The notes: generated by a model from the sequence alone, not told the origin. A stretch of 64,000 bases of DNA from UBA2128 sp964534955 (GCA_964534955.1 CAZHRR010000001.1:27019-91018), one strand, 5' to 3'; counted from the stretch's first letter, positions 7,459 through 16,664 are shown. Numbers and translations: made by a program.

Positions 7459-8465
7459 TGGTCTACCTCACGATTGCGCACAAAAGCTAATATTGTCCTA
7501 GGATACTTATCCGTAACCACCAGGAATCCTTCCTCACCAAACCTGACAATTCCCTCCCAGTTCCGCGACTCGTCTTCTGCCAGCTTAAGCTGAATCGGCG
7601 GCTGGTTTGTTAACCTAACCTTTCCGTTCACAACTTGAAATTCCACCAATCGTTCAACAGCTTCAGATTTCGAATGACTTTGACCCTCACCAAAACGCTT
7701 AGCTAACGGATCTTCAGCAGGCGACATGGCTGTATCCCCCGGCCAAAAATAGTTTATTACCCAAAATCGCCCTTCGCTGTCAGTTTCAGTAGCATCTGTC
7801 AGCCGGTATTCCATATGTTCCATAGGAATGGACGACACCTCATCCAACGCAAGATCCGCAACCACAGCCCTAGGTTTCAGATTGAGGCCAACACCATTGA
7901 TTTCATGAAACGTAAGCAGGCGGTTTTGAGCCAATACCAACGATTCGTAGGTCATATTGCCCACTTCAGATTGTGGTTCTACCTCCCGAAGACTTGCAGG
8001 ATCAAGACGAATTCTACCTGTGCCAGGATCGACAGCTCCCTTTATCAGGTAACCCATCATCCCCGAGTCTGTACTTCCTTCTATCGTCATAAAGACCTCA
8101 TCACCCCTGAAGGCAATTGCTTCAAATCCCTCGTATCCAGGAATGCGCTGTGACAATCCGCTGTCGTCAAAAGGTATTACTTTCGGTATCAAATCAAGAT
8201 AACTATTTTCGCTCACCGATTGTTCTATTTCAGTTCGGGTGAGATAATAAAGGCTGCCAAATTCACCATGCGGATATCGCTCCGGGTTCTCAGGCATAAG
8301 GACGAGCCGGTCACTGTCCCAGGCAAGTCCGGAAACTTCACTTTCACGGTCTGCCAAAGGACCAACCAAAGGTAGAATCTGGACAGGAGCCTCAGTGACA
8401 GTACTGCAACTTACCAACAAAAATATATGCAGAATGGTGAGGGGATATCTTATTTTGAGAGTCAT
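7455..8465 (-). CDS. Lipoprotein, esterase-like activity of phytase family
   Basis: A 336-residue lipoprotein (lipobox LLVSC near residue 20) with a beta-propeller-like body: EVSGLAWDSDRLVLMPEN, GYEGFEAIAFRGDEVFMTIE and NWEGIVRFGEEGFLVVTDK resemble the 'esterase-like activity of phytase' family as I remember it. The ATG at 8465 is preferred because it places the charged n-region and hydrophobic core directly at the start; a TTG 13 codons upstream would bury the signal peptide. It is followed by, and overlaps, the phosphodiesterase gene. Activity on phytate or other phosphoesters is only suggested by family name. Confidence 0.65.
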   Translation of the reverse strand: MTLKIRYPLTILHIFLLVSCSTVTEAPVQILPLVGPLADRESEVSGLAWDSDRLVLMPENPERYPHGEFGSLYYLTRTEIEQSVSENSYLDLIPKVIPFDDSGLSQRIPGYEGFEAIAFRGDEVFMTIEGSTDSGMMGYLIKGAVDPGTGRIRLDPASLREVEPQSEVGNMTYESLVLAQNRLLTFHEINGVGLNLKPRAVVADLALDEVSSIPMEHMEYRLTDATETDSEGRFWVINYFWPGDTAMSPAEDPLAKRFGEGQSHSKSEAVERLVEFQVVNGKVRLTNQPPIQLKLAEDESRNWEGIVRFGEEGFLVVTDKYPRTILAFVRNREVDQ

Positions 8466-8568
8466 AACGACTGCAAATCTCACAGAGATAGAGGACTTTT
8501 CCAATAAAGTTTTTTTACGTCAGCCTTGTTATTATGGAAACTTCAGATTTTGCATTTTTGAACAGATC

Positions 8569-8597
8569 TTGAAACAAAGGAAACGAAATACTATATT
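8569..8597 (+). promoter_or_regulatory. Sigma-70-like promoter, possibly leaderless
   Basis: TTGAAA at 8569-8574 and TATATT at 8592-8597 are separated by exactly 17 bases. The GTG start of the next gene is at 8604, seven bases past the -10 box, which would make the transcript leaderless. The region is the gap between divergent genes, where a promoter is expected. Confidence 0.5.
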
Positions 8598-8603
8598 GTA
8601 TCT

Positions 8604-10115
8604 GTGAATTTAACCAAACGATCAGAATCTATAGTAATCTACTGTCTTCTATTTATGTCGCCTGCCATCTCCCAGTTCGAAAGTGGCGTAATCTGGGAAG
8701 AACCCATAAGAATAACAGAGTCTAGCCATCTAGGCGATTGGCATCCCCAAATAGCAGCAACAGGAGATACAGTTCATATTGTCTGGTATCGATATGACGA
8801 ATCGCCACAGGTTGAACAGATTTACTACACGAGGTCTCTTGACGGGGGAGATACGTGGCAAGATATTACTTTATTATCGGATACTGCAGAATATGTGCGC
8901 TACATTCTTCCTAAAATAGCTGTCTCTGGAGATACGGTCTATGTTGTTTATGAAGGAAGACCACTAGTCTTTCACAACGTACACTACATACGAAGCACAG
9001 ATGCCGGGGAGACCTGGGAAAACGACACAGTTTTAGCATACAACAATGGACTCCCTTCAATTTATGTTGATGGAAACAATTTGTTCATAGTTTACTACGA
9101 TTACGGCTGGGTGGCGTGGATGGATCCAATTACCTACCTAATTAAGAGTTTTGACGGTGGTGAAACGTGGAGTAATCCAGATACGGTCATTGCTGACTGC
9201 ACAATGGTATTTACAAATATAGTATCAAACAATGATGTAATATCATTATTAGGTAAACACCGCCCCTACACAAGTATTGAAATCTACTATACTGAAAGCC
9301 ACGATGGAGGAGAAACATGGTCTTTACCGTACATGATTTCGCACGATGATACAATAAGTTCTCAACGGCCAGTACTTGCAGTTGACTTTTCAGGAAAACG
9401 TCATACTCTTTGGTACGACTATAAATATTCGCCCTATCCTTATACTGGCGACCTGTTTTACAGAAAAAAGAACAACAATATGGAGTGGGAGGAGATTCTA
9501 ACATTAACCGAACAACCTACTGCTAATTATCCTGCTGCGGATATAGAAGGGGAATATATAAATCTTGTATTTGATGATATGAGAAATACAGATATGGGGT
9601 TAGATGATTTTAATATTTATTACAAACAGAGTCGGGACTTAGGGATAAGCTGGAGTTATGATGAACTAGTAGTAGATTTTGATTTTGTATCATTATTTCC
9701 AGACATTGCTATAGAAAAGGGTCATATCCATATAACTTGGTCACAAGATACTACGGATGACGTTTTTGCAATTTATTATATGAGAGGAAACTATGAACCG
9801 CTTAGAGTGGAGGAAGAAAATCACGATCATTATCCCAATGTGTTTCACCTTGCACAGAATTTTCCAAATCCTTTCAACGACAGGACAATAATAGGCTATA
9901 GAATTTATAAAGACGTTTTTGTTGAGTTAACAGTTTTTAATATTAATGGCAATGAAGTAAAAAGGTTGGTAAATCAACATAAGACCGCAGGTAGCCATAC
10001 TGCTTATTGGGACGGTACAAATATAAATAATATTAAAGTAGGCAGCGGTATTTACCTCATTGAGTTGAAAACAGAGGGGTTTCGTGATCACAAAAAATGT
10101 GTTTATTTGAGATAA
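8604..10115 (+). CDS. T9SS-sorted BNR/sialidase-like beta-propeller protein
   Basis: A 503-residue exported protein: signal peptide to about residue 23 (ending SPAISQF), then repeated Asp-box/BNR motifs of the S-DGG-TW type (for example SLDGGDTW, STDAGETW, SFDGGETW, SHDGGETW) as in sialidase-like six-bladed propellers. The last 80 residues are a type A T9SS sorting domain beginning AQNFPNPFNDRT and ending in a GSGIYLIEL strand. No sialidase arginine triad was identified, so enzymatic activity is not claimed. The start is GTG at 8604. Coding is AT-rich compared with neighbouring genes. The next gene follows after 19 bases and has a related propeller. Confidence 0.75.
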   Translation: MNLTKRSESIVIYCLLFMSPAISQFESGVIWEEPIRITESSHLGDWHPQIAATGDTVHIVWYRYDESPQVEQIYYTRSLDGGDTWQDITLLSDTAEYVRYILPKIAVSGDTVYVVYEGRPLVFHNVHYIRSTDAGETWENDTVLAYNNGLPSIYVDGNNLFIVYYDYGWVAWMDPITYLIKSFDGGETWSNPDTVIADCTMVFTNIVSNNDVISLLGKHRPYTSIEIYYTESHDGGETWSLPYMISHDDTISSQRPVLAVDFSGKRHTLWYDYKYSPYPYTGDLFYRKKNNNMEWEEILTLTEQPTANYPAADIEGEYINLVFDDMRNTDMGLDDFNIYYKQSRDLGISWSYDELVVDFDFVSLFPDIAIEKGHIHITWSQDTTDDVFAIYYMRGNYEPLRVEEENHDHYPNVFHLAQNFPNPFNDRTIIGYRIYKDVFVELTVFNINGNEVKRLVNQHKTAGSHTAYWDGTNINNIKVGSGIYLIELKTEGFRDHKKCVYLR

Positions 10116-10134
10116 ATAGAAAGGGAGGTATGAT

Positions 10135-13100
10135 ATGAAAAAAAGTAGTATAACATTCACTGGAGTTATTCTCTATTTATTATTGACAACCGGATATTCG
10201 CAATGGCAGCAATTAGGAGGACCGTGGGCCGGAAGAGCTGATGACATAGCAGTTGGTATACTCGATCAGCAGGAATTAATATATGTTGCTGATGAAGAAT
10301 ATCTTCCCTACAGATTTAAAGAAGGAGATAACCAGTGGACTCCATTAGAGCACGCAGATTCGTGGTATCCGTACTGCATTGCTACCGTACAAGATGGAGC
10401 AAATGAGGTTTTTATCGGGATGCCCCACGTGATCCCTTACCAAGGTGACCCATTAGGTATCTATTGGAGTCAGAATTTGGGCATTGATTGGGATGACAGA
10501 AATGGCATAGGTGATAATATCATCCGTAACAAGGAGATTTCGACCATTTCCACGGATTCTAACAACCCTAATAGGATTTTTGCCGGCTGCTTCTACGATT
10601 TTGATACAGGAGATATGCTGTATCGTACACTTGATAAGGGATTAAATTGGACGAAGTTGACCATTTCAGAGTCACCTGCCTGGGCAATTTCATCTATTAA
10701 TTTTCACCCACAGGATGCGAACGTGATATTTGCGACTGTCGGTCTTCGCTTCTTGACAGCAGAATTGGAGGACAGAATAGAGGAGCACCCAGAAGTGACT
10801 CCCGATGCATTGGGAGTCTACAGAAGTAGTAACGGTGGAGAAACGTGGACATTTGTTCTACAATTGCCAAATAACCTGGTTATTAGTAATGTGGCTATAG
10901 ATCCAGTCGATCCGCAGATTGTATATGTTGGATTTGAGAGTAGCATTTATAAAAGCGAAGTCGGCGGAGATGAGGGCACATGGACTCTATTAGAGAATTC
11001 CCCTGATTATGTTACCAATATTGCGATCGATCCTACTAATCATGCAATCATTTATGCTGCCAGTCAAAACGGTTTCTTTAAGTCCGAGGATTACGGATTG
11101 ACATGGGTTGAGAAGGATTATGGTATGCTTGATAAGAAAATCGTTTCATTCAAAATGAGCTTGCAAAACCCATCAACACTATATGCCGGCACCCTAAGTT
11201 CTTTCTATATAAGCAATGATGGCGGAGATAGTTGGGAAGAATTCATGCTCGGTATGAAATTAGATAAAGTAGTAAGTATTGCTAATGTTGGTATTGACAC
11301 AATCTTGACTGCCAGTACTGATGCGTGCCTTAGAAGCACTATAAATAGAGGAACTACCTGGAAGACACTTCGCCCCAATGCTAATTTGTCACACATATTC
11401 GATGTGGAGCAGTCATCATTCTACCACAACACAATGTATGCCGCTACAGAGAATATACTTTTGATGGGAATATTGTGGCGCAGTATTGATGGGGGCGAAA
11501 GTTGGGAGCAAATCCATGGTACAACTGGTTTATACGGAAATGCAACTCTATCGGTAAACCTCAGTAATTGTGAGCCTAACACAGTCTACTTTGTGCATCC
11601 TTACTACCTCGAAGAAATGGAGACATATCAATTTAATAAAAGTTTAGACAGTGGAAACTCTTGGAGAGGAACAAACATCACTTCACATCCAAATGTATGG
11701 ACTTTCACCTCAGATCCAGATAACTCTCAAGTTCTTTATATAGGAATAAACGATTTTGGTGGTTTTGGAGGAGAGTTTGGTGTCTATCATACATATGATG
11801 GGGGCAACACTTGGCAACCGATGGAATATGGTCTTGACCCAGGTGTTAATATCTTTGATCTGTGTGTTGTTCCAACTAACACAAACATTTTGTATGCCGG
11901 TACAAATATTGGAATGTACCGATCCGATGATGGTGGTCTTAATTGGCACCACCTAAATTCTAGTCCAACCGATAATATTATATCTGTCGTAGCAAATCCA
12001 TATATTCCGAATATCATTTATGCCTGTACTTCCACAGATGTTTATCAAAGTATTGATGGGGGAATGTCCTGGTTTACAATAAACGAAGGGATTCTAGGTA
12101 ATTATATAAGAGAATTAAGAGTAACCCCATCAATACCTACTATTTTGTATGCTGCTACAGGAAATGGCCTATATTACTATCAAGATTCCCATTCATCTGA
12201 GATCACAAGTTTTGCCCGATTGTACGGCGATATCTCTATCCTTGACGATATAATAGTAGGGCCCTCTGGCACACTCGAAATCACGCCTGGAACAAGAGTT
12301 TCATTTGAACCCAGCACTCAAATGATTGTACAAGGAATAATCGTGGCCGAAGGAACCAGCAACGATCATATAACTATAACAAGCTCTTCCACATTACCCT
12401 CTCCTGGAGATTGGGCAGGTATTACAATAAGCAACAGTATTGGTAGCAATCTTTACTACTGTGATATATCATTCGCTGAAACTGCTATTCATCTTTTCAT
12501 CTCATCTGCGAATATTGACAACTGCACAATCATAAATAACAAGAAGGGAATGTTGTTGGAACAGTGCAGACAGTTTGCTCTTGTAGATAATATCATTAGA
12601 ACAAATGAATACTATGGTCTGTATCTTTTAGTCAGTTCAGATGGCACTCTAGAAAGAAATCAAATTTTTCATAACGGTACCTATGCTACACCTGAGGCGC
12701 AGGTAAAAGGCGGAATCATACTCCACGCCAGTTCACCAACTTTGAGAAATAACACTATCAACTTTAATCTCCCTCACGGGCTGATAGCCATGAACGGTAG
12801 CCAACCGGTACTCAACCAAGGAGGTGCAGGCCGTAACCACATAGAGGCAAATGGTGAACCTTTCCAACTCCCGTGGCCCGGGACCCCAGCAAATGCTGAG
12901 CTTAGACTCTTTGATAATTCCTTCCCGGCACTGGCAAGAGGGCATAACGATATTTTTGACGTGGAGGGCGGTTACCTTATATATGCTGATCAGCCCCAGC
13001 CCCGTCCCAAAGACATCAGCTACAACTACTGGAATGACGACGATAACAATCATCTTTCAGAGCGATTCTACCCAGTAGGTCTGTTCCGCTATCAACCCTA

Positions 13101-13980
13101 TGACGAACAACCGAATACCGATGGTCAAAGTGGTGATGGCTGGAACAGCAGTCAGACCGCTTTTCAGCAGGGCTTGTCTCAAGAACAGTCAGGAGATTGG
13201 ACAGCAGCTTTTGAAACCTATCAAACCCTAATCTCAACATTTCCTGACAGTATAGAAGCAGTGGAATCCCTCCCCCGTTTGTTCATCTGTACTGCCAAGT
13301 CCACAGGGGATTTTCAGGTTCTTCAAGGCTATTTTAATGGGCTGACGCAGGCTTACAGCGGCACTGATTTAGCTAAGCAAGCCAGTCAATACTCCATTCT
13401 GTGTCATTTCCCACCTCAGGAATACGGCCAAGCTATACAGAAATACGAGTTTATTCTGTCTGATCCTCCATCCCTTCAAGATTCAGTTTATGCCATCATT
13501 AATATTGGACAAGCCTATTTTGCGGCTGAGACTGCCAGTGGCGGGCTAACCAGACAGGCGCCCCTTGGTATCATGCCTGAGTATAGACCTGCTACCAGAG
13601 AAGAATACTATCAGAAAGTTAATGAACTAATGGGTGTCCTGTTCGATTCTCATCACCAGAGCTTATATGGTACTAAAATACCCACTGACTATGCGTTGAT
13701 TCAGAACTTTCCAAATCCATTCAATCCTGCAACCACACTCCAGTATCACCTCCCGTTTATCAGCGACGTAAATCTGGTAATCTACAATGTACTGGGCCAA
13801 ACCATCTGGCACCGACACCTCCAAAACCAAACTGTCGGCACACACAAGTTTACGTGGTCTGGTTTAAGTGACAACGGCAAAAGTCTCCCCTCGGGTGTGT
13901 ACATTCTCCAGTTTGTCGCAAAGGATTCCGATCAAAACATGCGTTTCAGCGACACAACTAAGTTATTACTCCTACACTAG
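10135..13980 (+). CDS. Large T9SS-sorted protein: BNR/VPS10-like propeller, beta-helix, TPR
   Basis: Surface or secreted protein of 1281 residues. Order of parts: signal peptide (about 1-22); many Asp-box repeats (RSSNGGETW, SEDYGLTW, SNDGGDSW, SIDGGESW, TYDGGNTW, SDDGGLNW) to about residue 680, as in sortilin/VPS10-type propellers; a right-handed parallel beta-helix around 700-950 with NNTI/NCTI turns; a TPR-like helical part around 1010-1150 (GDWTAAFETYQTLISTFPDS); and a type A T9SS sorting domain from about 1180 (IQNFPNPFNPAT). Start ATG at 10135 follows GGGAGG. Binding or scaffold function is likely, but no catalytic site was recognised. The first two thirds are visibly more AT-rich than the last third. 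Confidence 0.75.
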   Translation: MKKSSITFTGVILYLLLTTGYSQWQQLGGPWAGRADDIAVGILDQQELIYVADEEYLPYRFKEGDNQWTPLEHADSWYPYCIATVQDGANEVFIGMPHVIPYQGDPLGIYWSQNLGIDWDDRNGIGDNIIRNKEISTISTDSNNPNRIFAGCFYDFDTGDMLYRTLDKGLNWTKLTISESPAWAISSINFHPQDANVIFATVGLRFLTAELEDRIEEHPEVTPDALGVYRSSNGGETWTFVLQLPNNLVISNVAIDPVDPQIVYVGFESSIYKSEVGGDEGTWTLLENSPDYVTNIAIDPTNHAIIYAASQNGFFKSEDYGLTWVEKDYGMLDKKIVSFKMSLQNPSTLYAGTLSSFYISNDGGDSWEEFMLGMKLDKVVSIANVGIDTILTASTDACLRSTINRGTTWKTLRPNANLSHIFDVEQSSFYHNTMYAATENILLMGILWRSIDGGESWEQIHGTTGLYGNATLSVNLSNCEPNTVYFVHPYYLEEMETYQFNKSLDSGNSWRGTNITSHPNVWTFTSDPDNSQVLYIGINDFGGFGGEFGVYHTYDGGNTWQPMEYGLDPGVNIFDLCVVPTNTNILYAGTNIGMYRSDDGGLNWHHLNSSPTDNIISVVANPYIPNIIYACTSTDVYQSIDGGMSWFTINEGILGNYIRELRVTPSIPTILYAATGNGLYYYQDSHSSEITSFARLYGDISILDDIIVGPSGTLEITPGTRVSFEPSTQMIVQGIIVAEGTSNDHITITSSSTLPSPGDWAGITISNSIGSNLYYCDISFAETAIHLFISSANIDNCTIINNKKGMLLEQCRQFALVDNIIRTNEYYGLYLLVSSDGTLERNQIFHNGTYATPEAQVKGGIILHASSPTLRNNTINFNLPHGLIAMNGSQPVLNQGGAGRNHIEANGEPFQLPWPGTPANAELRLFDNSFPALARGHNDIFDVEGGYLIYADQPQPRPKDISYNYWNDDDNNHLSERFYPVGLFRYQPYDEQPNTDGQSGDGWNSSQTAFQQGLSQEQSGDWTAAFETYQTLISTFPDSIEAVESLPRLFICTAKSTGDFQVLQGYFNGLTQAYSGTDLAKQASQYSILCHFPPQEYGQAIQKYEFILSDPPSLQDSVYAIINIGQAYFAAETASGGLTRQAPLGIMPEYRPATREEYYQKVNELMGVLFDSHHQSLYGTKIPTDYALIQNFPNPFNPATTLQYHLPFISDVNLVIYNVLGQTIWHRHLQNQTVGTHKFTWSGLSDNGKSLPSGVYILQFVAKDSDQNMRFSDTTKLLLLH

Positions 13981-14089
13981 AAACTCTTGCGGATGCTTTC
14001 TACTATTTTCAAACTCTCTAAGTCAAAAGAAATTTTCCACAAAATCTTTCCGAAAAATCTTTCCCTCAGCCCTTGATTGAGAACGCTGT

Positions 14090-14851
14090 ATGTCCTACCT
14101 TTCGGAAAGAGGCAGACAATTGAAATGGAAGATCTTTTCGCTCTGGATACAACTGATTATACTTTTGGCGAGTGTAAATGCTGCCGGTCAATCAACCAAA
14201 GATGATACACTCTTCTACCAACTCCTGAGACAGGCCATGATTAAGGATCAGATTGTTGACAGAGGAGTAAGTGACGAAAGGGTTATCAAAGCGATGAACG
14301 ATGTTCCGCGTCACTTATTTGTAAAGGAATCACTTCGAGACCTGGCTTACGCCGATGGACCCTTGCCAATTGGCTACAGCCAGACCATCAGCCAGCCATA
14401 CATCGTAGCTTACATGACAGAAATCCTTCAGCCGGATGCCCATCACACCGTCCTGGAAGTAGGCACTGGCTCCGGCTATCAGGCGGCAATCTTATCCAAA
14501 CTCGTTGATCATGTCTATTCTATCGAGATTATTCCGGGACTGGGGAAAGAAGCCACTGAACGGCTGGACAGGCTGGGATACGACAATGTAACCGTCCGTA
14601 TAGGCGATGGCTATAATGGATGGGAAGAACATGCTCCTTTCGACCGCATTATTGTTACTGCTGCACCAGAACAGATTCCCGAAAAGCTTGTTGAACAGCT
14701 GAAGCCCGGTGGGCGGATGGTTTTACCTGTAGGCGAACCCTTTTTTGGCCAGGATATGCTGGTAGTGAAAAAAGACAGAACTGGTCAAGTCACAACCCAG
14801 GAGACAATTCCCGTCCGCTTCGTTCCTATGATTCACGAACACAGGGAATAG
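14090..14851 (+). CDS. pcm: Protein-L-isoaspartate O-methyltransferase with N-terminal signal/anchor
   Basis: Repairs isoaspartyl residues in damaged proteins using S-adenosylmethionine. The conserved body begins near residue 45 (MIKDQIVDRGV) and has PIGYSQTISQPY, the SAM loop LEVGTGSGYQAA, FDRIIVTAAPEQIP and the LKPGGRMVLPVG strand, as in classical Pcm. Odd feature: about 40 extra N-terminal residues with a hydrophobic stretch (IQLIILLASVNAAGQS) that looks like a signal peptide. Either the enzyme is exported or anchored, or translation really starts at the internal Met. No strong ribosome site was seen for either start. Confidence 0.88.
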   Translation: MSYLSERGRQLKWKIFSLWIQLIILLASVNAAGQSTKDDTLFYQLLRQAMIKDQIVDRGVSDERVIKAMNDVPRHLFVKESLRDLAYADGPLPIGYSQTISQPYIVAYMTEILQPDAHHTVLEVGTGSGYQAAILSKLVDHVYSIEIIPGLGKEATERLDRLGYDNVTVRIGDGYNGWEEHAPFDRIIVTAAPEQIPEKLVEQLKPGGRMVLPVGEPFFGQDMLVVKKDRTGQVTTQETIPVRFVPMIHEHRE

Positions 14852-14888
14852 AAACTGCTGTCTATCCCAACTTAAACTTCTCTCCTCA

Positions 14889-15446
14889 CTACTCAATAGC
14901 TGCAAATCTTTGCCAGAAGTGCACCGCCTCCGCCCACTCATCCGATGAGTAATGAGCTTTGGTACCGCCCGGCTGTTCTAACTGGTTCCGCATCATTGTA
15001 ACAGGTCCCATTGGCAAATCATCCACCCCTTCCGGGACAGCATGAATGCTGATGATCTCCCATTCAGCATCGGTGGACTGTTCATCATTCTCCGCCAGCA
15101 CATCGTACCGGTAGAGGATCAGTTCCACCTTCCCGGCCGGTAGAGCCTCTCCAGTAACAGCTCGAATTCTAATATACGGCTCTTCACCTTCCCTTCGGCT
15201 GACCACTTCAGCTTTGAGCTCAGTTGTCTCATCAATTCGCACGAACGGGCAGACGAAATGTTTTTCCAAAGAGTCATCCACATCCACAATAATTACACCA
15301 TCCCGGTAACCCTGCCGGAAATGATCTGCCGCTAACTGCTCAGAGGCATGATGAGCAATTTCCTCGAATGAGAGGTCTGGTGAATAGGTCTTACCTGAAC
15401 CGGCAACCTGACGGCGAACGAAGTCGTTGACTGCTACCTTAATCAT
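14889..15446 (-). CDS. Conserved hypothetical protein (resembles DUF3228)
   Basis: A 185-residue soluble protein without signal peptide or membrane segments. Its C-terminal half has a strongly conserved-looking stretch, MGPVTMMRNQL and GGTKAHYSSDEWAEAVHFW, and an earlier DVLAENDE motif; from memory these match a DUF3228-type family with no known function. The ATG at 15446 has an excellent AGGAGG site and overlaps the upstream DprA-like gene by eight bases, so the two are translated together. The partner hints at a nucleotide-related role, but nothing in the sequence fixes a reaction. Confidence 0.7.
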   Translation of the reverse strand: MIKVAVNDFVRRQVAGSGKTYSPDLSFEEIAHHASEQLAADHFRQGYRDGVIIVDVDDSLEKHFVCPFVRIDETTELKAEVVSRREGEEPYIRIRAVTGEALPAGKVELILYRYDVLAENDEQSTDAEWEIISIHAVPEGVDDLPMGPVTMMRNQLEQPGGTKAHYSSDEWAEAVHFWQRFAAIE

Positions 15447-15972
15447 CTTTGTTACCTCCTTGATCTAATGCTGCAGCGCCTAACTCGAATAGATTACGGT
15501 TGTACTTACTATCGAAAGTCATCACCTTTATCCCCATACTAACCCACCCCCTGCACAATTTTTCCATCTTACCATCCGGTTCAGCAAACGCAACAAAGAT
15601 TAGGTCTGCCAGATCCCCTATGAACTGATTCCGCACTACAGCTCTATGTTCAGTCATTTTGGTGATTTTGTCTGGGAACTTGGACACAATCAACAATCTA
15701 CCTGATGAGATATGTCTCTTCCATTCTTTAGGTATTCTTCGCCAAATCCCGCGGGCAGGGCTAATGATAACAGGTTGTGTTCCTTGCAGCAAAATACGCA
15801 GACACTCTTTCTCCATTGGCGAATGGAAACTACTGATCACCGATTTGTCTTCCTTTCTCCATTTTAAACTGAGATCATATGTTTTAAGGATCAGTTCACC
15901 GGGGCATTTGACTGAACAGAATAGAGCAACAGGCTTGGATTTCAGTAAATTGGTGTTCCCTAAAGTAAACAT
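15439..15972 (-). CDS. DprA/SLOG-like Rossmann-fold protein
   Basis: A 177-residue protein resembling the DNA-processing protein A core: LLKSKPVALFCSVKCPGE, GFHSPM-like SFHSPMEKECLRILLQG, PVIISPARGIWRRIP, a GRLLIVSKF strand and RNQFIGDLADLIFVAFAEPDG. Full DprA has about 290-370 residues with SAM and winged-helix parts; those are absent, so this is a stand-alone SLOG-type module that may bind single-stranded DNA or a nucleotide. The ATG lies directly after, and in frame with, the stop of a decayed AAA_4-like fragment. It heads the two-gene unit with the DUF3228-like gene. Confidence 0.65.
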   Translation of the reverse strand: MFTLGNTNLLKSKPVALFCSVKCPGELILKTYDLSLKWRKEDKSVISSFHSPMEKECLRILLQGTQPVIISPARGIWRRIPKEWKRHISSGRLLIVSKFPDKITKMTEHRAVVRNQFIGDLADLIFVAFAEPDGKMEKLCRGWVSMGIKVMTFDSKYNRNLFELGAAALDQGGNKDD

Positions 15973-16664
15973 TCAACCTTTGTCACTTATTACAGCCAAC
16001 CCTCTTTGGGTGATTTTATACTTTTGTTTGCTACTTGTAGGTTTCTCTGGAATAGTCATTTCTATGAGATCTGAATCCAGTAAGGGTTTTAAATAATTAT
16101 TACGAAAGCGGGTCATGTTGGTTTGTTCTGCAACTTCCATAAGATTTAATACATCTGTTTCTTTTTTAGCTGTTATCAGAATTTTAGCTGCTATTTCACT
16201 TGGGACAGACTTGAGACTATTCTTTCAAAATCTTTCCCATAGATTTCCATTTCAACTTGGGCCTCCACTTGGGCCTCCACTTGGGCCAAAGTATGCTTTT
16301 TGAAGACGGCAAGAGACTTATTTTCTGTATTTACACCCAACCCACGGTATTAATCAGTTTCTTTGTCTCTATTTTCTAATTCAGGAATTATCCAAATGCC
16401 CTTTTTGTCAGATCCAATCCTTTCTAATAGACTGTTATTGCGTAATTTGGAGATGTTATTTCCCACCGTTGTTGTGCTTATTCCTATCTTTTCGGACATT
16501 TCAATAATGGTGATGCTGGGGTGAATCCAGATCTGTTCCAGCACTTTCCAGGCATTTACACCCAACTTTACACCCAACCCTTTTTGCACTTCCTCCCAAT
16601 TTGTTGCCTGTCCGGTTTTTTGCTGAAATTCAAAAACAGCTTTGGTGAAATTCTGTCTCTGCGA
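15973..16664 (-). pseudogene. Decayed C-terminus of a RecG-like/AAA_4 ATP-binding regulator
   Basis: The frame from 16664 reads, without an ATG near its start, FEFQQKTGQATNWEE, then GLGVKLGVN and a winged helix (SITIIEMSEKIGISTTTVGNN ISKL, RIGSDKKGIWII). After a stop at 16350-16352 the same frame goes on through GLGVNTENK and a tandem AQVEAQVEAQVE. A stop at 16191-16193 is bypassed only by changing frame, after which a second winged helix follows (LMEVAEQTNMTRFRNNYLKPLL, QKYKITQRG) to TGA at 15973-15975. GLGEKLGE-type and EAQVEAQ-type linkers plus winged helices are typical of the C-termini of AAA_4/RecG-like proteins. The ATPase part is missing, one stop and one frameshift break it, and the region is AT-rich. 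The 240-base open stretch 16350-16589 is part of this relic. Confidence 0.6.
16255..16287 (-). repeat. 12-bp tandem repeat coding for AQVE units
   Basis: The 12-base unit ACTTGGGCCTCC occurs almost three times in a row on the plus strand; read on the minus strand it encodes repeated Ala-Gln-Val-Glu. It lies inside the decayed AAA_4-like C-terminus. Confidence 0.75.

Noticed and set aside
8466..8504. N-terminal extension of the phytase-like lipoprotein from TTG 8504
   Set aside because: It would place 13 residues before the charged n-region of a clear lipoprotein signal; the ATG at 8465 fits better.
10135..13980. Sialidase or other glycoside hydrolase activity for the Asp-box protein
   Set aside because: Asp-boxes are structural, and no arginine triad or catalytic acid motif could be identified.
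16255..16287. CRISPR-like or attachment-site repeat
   Set aside because: The 12-base tandem units encode AQVE in the frame of the decayed AAA_4-like protein, a known linker type; there are no spacers.
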